This document shows positions 22,445 to 31,227 of a stretch of DNA of 50,618 bases, piece after piece; within the stretch, counting starts at the first letter, position 1; each line of letters begins with the position of its first letter. The stretch spans positions 1-50,618 of the forward strand of contig ML769803.1 of NCBI GenBank assembly GCA_009733575.1, in the 5' to 3' direction. A model generated the notes under the pieces. It was not told where the DNA came from, ran no database searches, and saw only the letters and a list, made by a program, of their open reading frames with translations. The stretch comes from Gymnopus androsaceus JB14 (lineage: Eukaryota > Basidiomycota > Agaricomycetes > Agaricales > Omphalotaceae). The position numbers and the translations under genes were made by a program.

Positions 22445-23225
22445 AACGTGTACAACTTTCACAAGCAAGCTTCTTTTCTCTTTGAGAGGGGGAGGGCCAG
22501 TGTAGAAATACACTAGCTCACTCTACATCTCATGTATGTGGGATTAAAAATTCCTCGAAACATGATTCGCCAGAGGATTGGGTATGGTACATCCAGATGT
22601 ACCCCAACCAATGTCCTACTGGCATAAAGTATGATCACGATGATCATACTCTTACCTGTAATGTACAGGGATGGTTACTAGTAAGTAACCATGCCCCAGT
22701 TATAGCAGCAGGGACTCCCAAGGTGAAGCAGCATTGCTTCACCTTATGAACAGTGGAGTTGTTCACAACTCCGGGACTTTATGCATCCATTACTGGATGT
22801 GACGAGACAAATATTGTCTCAAATATTTCAACATCACCATATACAGATGACATTGATAATGCTACATTGAATGATATAGCCTTGTTTTATGCCTCCCAAG
22901 GCATTACCATTGAAATGGGAAAGACATAACTGTCTTTGCCCTTCAGTGGTTGACTATGTTCCGTACAATGGACCCTAGTCTTGGATGCGAGTTATGTGCA
23001 ACACGTGACCATGTTCTTCACTCCCATTTCTGAATACATGGCACGCTACCATGCATTTGAAATCCCAGGATATATTCACAACACGCTATTGTGAATATGT
23101 TCCCAACTTCAACTATCAAGTTGAAGCTCTCACAAATATGCTCCAGCTGGGTTGACACACTATCAAACCAGTTGGGGCCCCCTTCCTTTTCAATTGAACT
23201 GTAGGCTCAATCTGGCTGGGGAGGG
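22445..23225. other. Hairpin-only 3' part of LTR element, no gene
   Basis: No long frame, but the densest hairpins of the element: 22499-22514, 22586-22603, 22628-22650, 22655-22669, 22671-22692, 22720-22745, 22755-22772, 22784-22799, 22804-22820, 22921-22936, 23072-23098 and 23107-23126. Confidence 0.85.
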
Positions 23226-23434
23226 TGTAACGTCCCCAATCCCTGATCGACAGGACCTCAGTCTTTACAGGCGGCGGCGCGTTCCTGCGCCTGCCAATAA
23301 TCTATATTATTATTATTATATAGTAGAATTACCTTAGCTTTTAACCATCACCTCACGAGTAACCTCTGAATAAATCCAGTAGTACTCGTTGGCGTGATAC
23401 CTAAGGCTCTAGGCTCCATTTAGGAGCCATTACA
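23226..23434 (+). repeat. Right LTR of hairpin element
   Basis: 209 bp, TGTAACGTCC to GAGCCATTACA, preceded by GGGGAGGG. Here the GGCGC/GCGCC stem is perfect while the left LTR has ACACC in the second arm. Followed by target duplication AGTGG. Confidence 0.9.
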
Positions 23435-24230
23435 AGTGGTTACAAAGTATGAGCTTACGAGCATAGCAACCGGGAATCCTACATCAAACGGTATAACGCT
23501 CTCAAGTTCTTCAATCTGTTCATCGGAGATGGAGATGTTCAATGCCTCCAGATTCTCTACCAGGTTTTCGACTTTGCGCCCACCGAGGATGGGGAAAACG
23601 TAGGGAGTTTTCTGCATCGCATAGGTGATAGCGACCGCACGAGGAGATCACTGTCAACTCATCTGAACTCAGCAAGCAAAAAAAAGAAAGACATACCAGC
23701 AGATATGCTCTTAACCCCAATATCCTTCGCCACCTTCTCCAACGCACGACTCATCTTAACCTCGTCTTCAGTTCTCTCCCAGTTACCGTGAATCATGTGC
23801 CCGTTTTCACCGGTAGTCTGATGCCGTTCTTCTTCCTCGTCGGTACGCAATCTACCGGCGGCAAGAACAGACCAGGGGGCTAGTGCAAGGCCTAGTAATT
23901 GTATCTCCCGGTGAGGCGATACCGTATTCAGCTACTTAGCGCCCAAGCTGGCGCTCGTTCTTTCTATCCAAAGAAATATTCCGAGAGTCACTTAGTACTG
24001 GTAGCTTGGGATGTAAAAGAAACCGACTTCTACTTCCGCGCACATACCTATACATATGGGAAATCACAAGCACTTACAATTCTTGTCAACTCCGACTCCC
24101 GAGTCCGAGTCTGTAATATCTCTGAGAAATTCTTTATATACGCTTCACTGTAGTATAGGCAAAAGACGATGCGAGATGAGGAAGTAGCTACATTAATCGT
24201 GGGCAAGTCTCAAGTTCCCTCTACCAAGAG

Positions 24231-24631
24231 AAGATTCCGTTGAGGATGTGTTGGGTACGCGGTTGGTGGTTTTCAGGAGCTAGTGGTTGGGAATGTGGAT
24301 GGTGACTTCCTGTGGGTACTGTTCCCGCAAGGCTTTAGGATCTCTCGGCATTCCTAGATTGATCCCGAGGTCGGTATCTCCGAAAGGCAACGCCGTCCGA
24401 TTTGATGGCGTTCTCCGTTGGTTTGGCCTTGGTCCGCTTAGCTCACCTTCTCAAAACACTAACGTCTCTTGAGTTCCAGGAAACGTTCTTGAGCTCGGGA
24501 TATAAGTCTATACCCCTCCTGTTCATGGAGCCAACAAACTCCTCAACCGCTTGTCTCGCCAATTTCCCCTGTTTGAATATCCAGCAATGTACCAACACAT
24601 TGCAGCCAGACGGCCTCAAGATGTGACATGT
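24231..24631 (-). pseudogene. copia pol fragment, second copy, many indels
   Basis: Matches 13601-14003 but with frequent single-base losses and gains, so no frame survives. It starts abruptly after the shared flank CCCTCTACC (24220-24228) with no repeat or duplication at the join. Confidence 0.75.
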
Positions 24632-26435
24632 TGGAGAGGGCCAGCGCTAAGGATGCATGGCTATAGCGATGCCAGATGGCGGAATGCGGTTGGTGATCGT
24701 GTTGAAAGCATACGTTGCCTGTACAAATACCAAAGAATCTACCTAACTGTGACTACATGGGGGCAGGCTGGCTGGCCCCTATATCATGTGCCCCACTAAA
24801 AAATTGCGGCTCCTCGTCGCGCCGGTCCTCCCACACAAAGAAACTAAGCACAAACAATGACAAAGCGGAAACAAATGGTAATCAACCCAAGGCACCCAAC
24901 CTAAATCTACCAAAACTGACTGAGCTGGAACCAAGCAAGGATCTCCTGTCCAGTCCAACATGGACATTCTGATCATGTATCGGAAAGACTGGTGGATTGA
25001 GCCTGGAGGCTGAACTGGAGCTGTAAATGATGGCGCTGGGCCAGGGGACGATACACAAAGATCTCGACAGGCTTTCCAGGTCCAATACAGCAGGGTGTCG
25101 GCGGTGATCAGTGGTGAGTTTTGGTAAGGTGACGGTGGTGGCATAGGCCTCTGCATAGCTGTATTAACATGGATGAATGAAATGAATTTCATTGCTGCTC
25201 GAGCTCCGACAGCGAGAGCGATGAGACCAATGTGTGCGATGCTGGAGAGATTCAAAAGGTGGAGCAGATGGCTGCTCTGAACGTAAAGCAGCAGTGTTGG
25301 CGCTGCAGGTAGAGTGGCTGCTGATGGCGGAATAAGCGTTGCAGCTGGTAGCGGATCAGCTTCATCCGCCCAGCTAATGGCAGCCGATGAGGGTTTCGAC
25401 AATGCGGAAAGCGAGGAATTGAGTGGAGAAGGCAAGGACGCGCTCATGAGAGGGTCCTCGATAGCAGTACTGACAACTACATCAACTGCTCCCGGGGTGG
25501 CACTGATACCTATGGTGACCGATTTGGGAATGCTGCTAATGCCAATGTCACTGCGGTCCTCCTGCAACTCATGTAGAGCAGATTTCCTTCCCTCTTCGAA
25601 CCGAATGCATGTCCACATTTCTTCCCTTCAGCAAATCTAACTGTTGTCCTTGACTTTCCCGAGAGCGAGAGCCTTATTCCATTGGTCAGGTCCGATCTGC
25701 AATTGTGTGATCCAACAGCTAGCGCAGCATCCCATAAAACTCGAACACCTTCTCCTTCTCGCAGGAGAGTCAGCTGTACAAAGCTTGCCAAGAGCAACTT
25801 GAAAGATCTCTTCTGGATCCTTGAGCTCATCAACGATGACATGATAGACAGGATATGAGATTGATTCTGCAGTGGCCGTAGCAACCAAATCCATCTTGAC
25901 CTTTGACGAGAGTATTTCTCTACATTTCGTGCGAAAAGCATCATCACCAATGCAATCAATCCAATACACAACAAAAAGCTCGCGCAAAATGGACCAGACT
26001 TGCGTAAGCTTTGCTGGGAGAGCATTGTACAATCCACAGCTCTGCACAAATTTTGCCTGCAAACTCGCCCATTTTCTCCAGTCCGAATCACAAATATCCA
26101 TTATACCATCCATAAACGTGAGCCACTTCCTCGCTTCCTCGCTAGTTCCACCGCGAAACTTTGGTTGTGACATTGCTGAAGGCAAAATTTCCGAGGTACG
26201 TGCCACTGAAAATCTTCGGAAATAGCTGTAACAAGAGGCCGAAAGGTGTGTGGGTCGAATCACACTCTTGTCACCAGAATGGAGAGGGCCAGCGGCTAAG
26301 GCTGCCTGGCTACCGCGATGCCAGAGGCAGAATGTGGTGGATGATCGTGTTGAAGCTACAGTGCCTGTACAATGACCAAGATCTACCTAACATGTGACTA
26401 CATGAGGGCAGGCCTGGCCTGGACCCCCTACTCCA
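24632..26435 (-). mobile_element. gag-only LTR element, copy 2, inside copia
   Basis: Same element as 14004-15826, at the same place in copia. LTRs at 24632-24786 (poor match) and 26280-26435 (close match). The primer-binding site copy ends at 26276. The gag frame is broken into pieces (25618-24779, 26091-25510, 26263-25637) by single-base losses, mostly in short homopolymers, and the left half is worse than the right. Confidence 0.8.
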
Positions 26436-26436
26436 A

Positions 26437-28693
26437 CATTGTGCCTTTTCCGTGTCCACACCTCTATCAGCACGTTGTCTGGGAACCGCGCTGAGGGCAC
26501 GAAGCTCTCCACGTAACAGAACGTCGCTGCTGCTTCCGCCCAGAATGAATGCGGTAGCCCTGATTCGTTGAGGAGAGTCCTTGTTCCCTCAATCACCGTT
26601 TGATTCGCTCTTTCAGCCATCCCGTTCGCTGCTGAGGAATATGGAGGTACCTTTTCGATTGCTATACCCCGTTGTGAGCAATACTCCTCCATCAGCCTAT
26701 TGTCGAGTTCCTTTCCACCGTTGATTCGAATAGTCAGGACCATTTTCCCCGTATGGTTTTCCGCCTTGACTCTGAACTTGTGGAACTCCTTTAGGGTAGT
26801 CTCACTGCGTTTGTTGGGGAGGAACGATGGTACTTTGACCGTTGAGCGGCCATCCGTGCACAACATCAGGTATGATGCACCCCCTTTGCTCTGAGTTCTC
26901 GTTGGGCCAAACAAATCAATGTGGACCCTCTCTAGGACATCTGTCTCGTGCTCCAGGTGTTCGTCGAATGGTCTCCGTACTGCCTTACCATACAGGCACG
27001 ATTCGCACATCCCATACACGTCTCTTGACGTGATTTTCAGGCCGTCCACGAGATTTCTGTTGGCCATTCGGAGGATCCTGGGTATGGCGACGTGTCCAAG
27101 TCTCCTGTGCCAGGTGAGTATGTTGACTGGTCTCTCGTAGGATCTCGCTGACTTTACGTCGACTTTGGTTGTTTCTAGCACTTCGACTTCGTACATTCTC
27201 CCTTTCCCATATCCAACCATCGCTGTACTTCCTGATTCGGTACGAACGGTCATCATCCCTCCTCCCCACTGTCCTTTGAATCCCCACCTATCCAACATTG
27301 ACAGTGAGATGAGGTTATGTCCGAACTCCGGCGTGTGTTTGACGTTCTGGAGGCGGACAATCCTCTTCTCTCCGTTGACTTGGGTGGTGAATTCCACCGT
27401 TCCAACTCCCTGGATGTGGAACTGGCCATCCGCACCTGCGACTGCACTATTTCCTTTCTCTTCAACCTCCCTGTACTCCGTGAATTGTGCCCTTCGGACC
27501 CAGCAGTGGTCCGTGGCGCCGGAGTCGATGTACGTTAGGATTGGGTCGGTTGACAATGATGAGTAAAGTGGTATATTCCATGCTTTACAAACGGTACACT
27601 CATTGTCAGGTACTAGGTGGTGAACAGGCATAGGTACGTCTTTATCTACTCCTCCTCCTCTCTGATCCCCTCCGTTATCTAGAATGGCATGAGCGACCCT
27701 AATAGGGGTATCAGATGGTGTGGAGGAGGATGTTGTGTCGGAAGACATACCATCATCGGGTTTCTTTGGGGAGTACATGGAACCGATGTAGACGTCAATA
27801 GGGGACGCCGTGTCACTAGATGATGCTTTGGTCCCGTACTTGTTGCGCCAGGACTTTGGCGCCTTCCCTTCAGCTCTGCCCCCTTTAGCCCAACACCTGT
27901 CTATGGTGTGTCCTACCTTGGTGGGACAAACAGGGTTGACACAGGTGAGTCGTTCATGTTTGGCGTTAGGGGAGGACGTGCTAGCAGCATGCGTAGCTAG
28001 GTGTTGTGTGATGAGTGCGGCTACCTTCTTCTTGACGTAGTCGTTGTCCCCATTGCCGGTACAACCAACTTTATCTAAGTAGAGGCAGTGGAGGTAAGTG
28101 AAGGCCTCGGAGCTGAATAGACCAGGTATGTTTAGAACATAGTCTTTCCAAGCTTCCGGTATAGAGGCTATGACTATCATCCTAAATTGATAGTCGTTGC
28201 AGGTCCCTCCGAGGTTATGGAGCTGCTTCAACAGGTTCTTCATTTTCTTTTCGTGTTCCTCCATCATGGTTGATTCCGGATCGAACTTGTGTTGGCGTAG
28301 GAGGGTATCTGCGATATGAATACGCTGTTCGTCTTTGGCTTTGTATTTCTTGATAAGGTATTGCCATGTCTTGTGAGCAGTATCACCGCGGTCGATGCCT
28401 ATGCCTATTGGGTCAGTGCAGTTCAGGAAGACTATGGATGCGACCATACGCTCGCGCTGATTCCACTCACCCGGAGAAGGAAAAAGACTGTTGGCAGGTG
28501 ACGCGGATTGGGCCATATAGATGTACGTAGCCGACGTTGGTTTGGGGATGGACCCATCGAGGTATCCACCAAGGCCCCTAACTTGTATGTTGAGCTTGAC
28601 ACAATCTTTGAACGCCCGCCAGGTGTCCTGCCCCGATAGCTGAGATGCTTCGGGGAATGAGGGAACATTCAGGAGAGAGTTTCCTGATGCCAT
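26437..28693 (-). CDS. copia gag, protease and integrase
   Basis: One open frame from ATG 28693, ~750 codons to the gag-only element. Residues 1-230: gag of UBN2 type (RIHIADTLLRQHKF, LHNLGG). Zinc knuckle C251-C256-H262-C267 has unusual spacing. Aspartic protease motif is YIDSGATD (Asp390). GAG-pre-integrase has H529, H534, C563 and C566. The integrase core has D593 and E694, but the second catalytic Asp is Asn (N658 in RINGGKE), 35 residues before E694 as in DD35E enzymes. Both copies share this change, so the integrase is probably dead. The frame would have continued into RT at 14000 before the split. Confidence 0.9.
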
Positions 28694-28754
28694 GGAGTCC
28701 TGGGATTAGTGATGTAAGTTGATTTGCTTTAACTATTCCTTTAAGCTCGTAGAA

Positions 28755-28773
28755 CAGCCAGTCTCATAATCTG
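28755..28773 (-). other. copia primer-binding site
   Basis: Directly next to the 5' LTR the + strand reads CAGCCAGTCTCATAATCTG. It resembles, from memory, the anticodon arm of a Met tRNA (CAT within the CTCATAA loop). copia-type elements are known to prime from an internally cut Met tRNA, so a complementary site here fits. The match is not checked against tRNAs of this organism. Confidence 0.5.
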
Positions 28774-29080
28774 TTATAAAAGTAAACTCAGTTGGGCACG
28801 TAAGTCGTGGTACAACTGATAGTACTGTACCTGTTATGAAAGTAAACTAAGGTAGTAATCATGAGTAACGGTACAGTAGTAGAAAAGAAAAGAAAGTCTC
28901 ACCTCAGTTGGGCACGTAAGTTGTGGTACAACTGAGGGAGGTAAAAGTCGCTGCGCTCGGTATATATGTCAATCGTACGATCGACGTAGGTAAGCAGAGA
29001 CCTTGAAACCGGATAAACAAATAAGTATCTATAAGTGGAAATGTCAAAGTGTAGTGTATCGTACAGAGTACTCTCCAACA
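28772..29080 (-). repeat. copia LTR (5' LTR in element orientation)
   Basis: 309 bp, TGTTATAAAAG to CTCCAACA, near-identical to 11387-11695 with only a few substitutions, so the insertion is fairly young. Followed by target duplication ATTAC at 29081-29085. Confidence 0.9.
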
Positions 29081-29085
29081 ATTAC

Positions 29086-29400
29086 GACTTAATTCAGATT
29101 GTCCCCATGTTGGTACTTACTTAGAAGCAAGCCCAAAGATACTACATATTTTTCTTGAACTACATGCATACTAGAGTAGTATAACTGCAAGGCTGAATGA
29201 AGTTGAATGCTTCTTCCAAAGGTTTTGCATTCTGACTCAAAGCTTGTAGACGAATTAAGGCCTCAGTGCCGTTGGGTATGGCATTCTCTGCATCTTGGCC
29301 GTTGCCTCCAGCAAATAGTTGGCCTGACTTCCATCACCCTAAGTCGTGCAAAAATTAGCTGGATTTAAGAGAGTGGTTACAAAGTATGAGCTTACGAGTA
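29086..29400. repeat. Right flank of copia insertion, repeated at 19337-19635
   Basis: Collinear with 19337-19635 apart from small differences, then continues GTGGTTACAAAGTATGAGC as at 23436 after the hairpin element. On the minus strand 29323-29255 would be the last aldo/keto reductase exon (23 codons, TAA); the rest of that gene is missing here. Confidence 0.8.
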
Positions 29401-29402
29401 TA

Positions 29403-29781
29403 CTTGGTGTGCGAAAAAGTAACCGGATTTTTTATTTTTGGCCTGTGTAATTGCACCTCCCACCACTTTATGTCAGCCTGAAACTATTGTAGCAGATTCA
29501 TGTATAACCCCCTTTATCCTGGTACTCACCTGGAGCCTCAATTTGCACTGTATTACTCTCTATATCAGGTTCATTTTGGCAGGAAAATAGCCAATTTTGG
29601 TGTTTTTCAGAAGTTGAGGGCAATTTTACAAGGTCGAATACATATAATGGCTTGATGCTGGTAGAGAGGTTGGAGAGGACATCTCAAAGTGTTGAATGGA
29701 CACCTTTGACCCAGCACAATATGGCATTTCACTGAGGTAACAGTCTGTAAGTAAAATCCGGTTACTTTTTCGCACACCAAG
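29403..29781. mobile_element. MITE with long inverted repeats, TA-flanked
   Basis: 379 bp. Ends CTTGGTGTGCGAAAAAGTAA and its inverse, ~28 bp of inverted match, with TA on both sides (29401-29402, 29782-29783). No coding region. TA flanks suggest Tc1/mariner-type mobilisation. It lies exactly where this flank departs from 23456-24157, which holds the reductase exons. Confidence 0.75.
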
Positions 29782-29783
29782 TA

Positions 29784-30152
29784 TTTAGGCAAAAGACGAT
29801 GCGAGATGAGGAAGTAGCTACATTAATCGTGGGCAAGTCTCAAGTTCCCTCTACCCTGCCTTTGCAGGAGGAATTTGTTTGAACAATCCGCAATAGTATA
29901 ATTTTATTCAAGCTGCACCAAGGCAAGGTCTCTAAAAATTGGAGAATTACATAGACCAAATAAACTAAAACCCAAAACACCAAAGTAGCAATGCGCCCAA
30001 TTAAATACCAAAAATCATTTTGAGAAATCATGTTCGTGATTCATGAACTCTGAGGTCTTCAAGTTCGACCACAAGTATCAATATCGCATCTATAAACCAA
30101 GGTCACGGTGAGCAAACGTGTCAGAAATGTGCCGGAAGGGTAATACACCCAC
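29784..30152. other. Intergenic; first part matches 24158-24228
   Basis: TTAGGCAAAAGACGATGCG through CCCTCTACC matches 24158-24228; the match ends at 29853. No gene is visible in the remainder. Confidence 0.6.
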
Positions 30153-30977
30153 TTAGTTTCCACTGATAGCGCTCTGGGCAGCAGCATAGGCACTCTGGAC
30201 AGAGCTGGGAGAGGTCGCGTCATTCCAGTTCGATCCCCCGGGGACTATGACGCTCTGTCCAGCATCGGAACCAGAGAATCCGAGGTCAGACTGAACATGC
30301 TCATTAGAAGATCAATCATCTGTTATGAGAAACTCCACTTACGGTGGACAGGGATCCGTCAGAGTTATAGAGATCAGAGTAGTGGCTGACAATGGACGAG
30401 TCATATCCAGCACTAAGACCATTGCTATGCATTATACTGCTCGAAAAGTGGCTGACGGAAGAAATGTATTGCTCGAAGACTGCAACAAGGAATATTAATT
30501 ACCCGATTTGGTAGGTCAAAGCTGGGTATACTCACCGATAGTTTGAGTTTCTACCTCACAGATCTGCTCGGTAATGATCCTAGACATACGTCAGGAGATA
30601 TGAAGGAAATTTATTCGATGAATAAGCTTACTGCTTGGCCATTTCTTGCAAAACGAGGAGTTTCTGTTGGATGATCGTGATGCTCAGAGACTCGCATACG
30701 ACCTCAGTTTCATGTACGACGACTTCCTCAGAAATTTCTCCCGAGAAGTTGTCGGAGCCGTAGAAGTTATCGAAACCGGACAATGAGGAATAGCCACCCC
30801 AGTTGTCGAAGGAAGTGTAACGAGCAGCTAGGATTAATGTAAGAACGCAGTGTTCACTACATGATACATCTAAGGTCACATACCTAAGCTCTGAGTCTTT
30901 GGGTTGAAAGGAGCTGCGAAGGCACCGGTGGCCAAAGCGGAGATAGAGAGCAAAGGGAGAGCGATCTTGGCGAACAT
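30153..30977 (-). CDS. Small secreted protein
   Basis: ATG at 30977; five exons: 30977-30884, 30827-30632, 30579-30536, 30479-30343, 30291-30153, all with GTRNG donors and AG acceptors. About 202 residues. Signal peptide MFAKIALPLLSISALATG with likely cleavage after AFA. Then a Gly/Ser/Tyr/Asp-rich part, a conserved-looking helix (SITIIQQKLLVLQEMAKQ) and a Ser-rich C-terminus. Frame note: in the last exon CCCCCGGGGG (30236-30245) gives a stop at 30220; one base less would keep the frame open to 30153. I favour the longer form because its residues fit the rest. Function unknown; the general type is common in Agaricomycete secretomes. Confidence 0.75.
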
Positions 30978-31218
30978 GACTGGCAAATTTGGCGAATGAG
31001 TGTAGATAGCTTGAGCTAGGCGAAATAACGAAATCAGCTACAGAAAAATCATCGCAGAAATGACAGTGGACCAACCTAAGTAGTTGTGTAAAAGTCCAAA
31101 TCAAAGAGGATTCGAAAGAACGAAAGAGGCTGTAGGGCGACCTGGCCAAAAAAAAAAGGGAGGGAAAGATAGAAAGAAAGAAGGCGAATTGATGCTCTTC
31201 CAGATGTTTTTCGTCCAT

Positions 31219-31227
31219 CTTATATAG
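31219..31227 (-). promoter_or_regulatory. TATA-like box of small secreted protein gene
   Basis: Minus strand CTATATAAG, ~240 nt before the ATG at 30977. A possible 5' UTR intron (donor near 31075, acceptor TCGCCTAG near 31018) would shorten the leader. Confidence 0.4.

Larger units (their letters stand above)
19636..23434 (+). mobile_element. Non-autonomous LTR element with dense hairpin array
   Basis: 3.8 kb, 209-bp LTRs at both ends, TGTAA...TTACA termini, purine tract GGGGAGGG directly before the right LTR, and target duplication AGTGA/AGTGG (19631-19635, 23435-23439; empty site AGTGG at 29372-29376). The interior has two long frames but no protease, integrase, RT or RNase H motif. It is filled with short inverted repeats, such as 22351-22379 (12-bp arms, 5-nt loop) and 22720-22745 (11-bp arms, 4-nt loop), and with a ~180-bp tandem repeat. 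No primer-binding site is recognised after the left LTR. Class unknown; a LARD-type derivative is the nearest label. Confidence 0.85.
19514..23905 (-). pseudogene. Aldo/keto reductase fragment with LTR element in last intron
   Basis: On the minus strand 23905-23440 encodes the C-terminal third of an AAD-type aldo/keto reductase: LAPWSVLAAGRLRTDEEEE, then WERTEDEVKM, ALEKVAKDIG, and after a damaged intron MQKTPYVFPILGGRKVENL and FDVGFPVAML. A GTAAGC donor follows directly. The last exon is probably 19582-19514 (23 codons ending TAA, with ALRS at the end). The 3.8-kb LTR element sits in that intron. The catalytic N-terminal two thirds are missing, and the splice before MQKTPYV does not restore the frame. 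The family call is firm; the last exon is inference. Confidence 0.6.
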
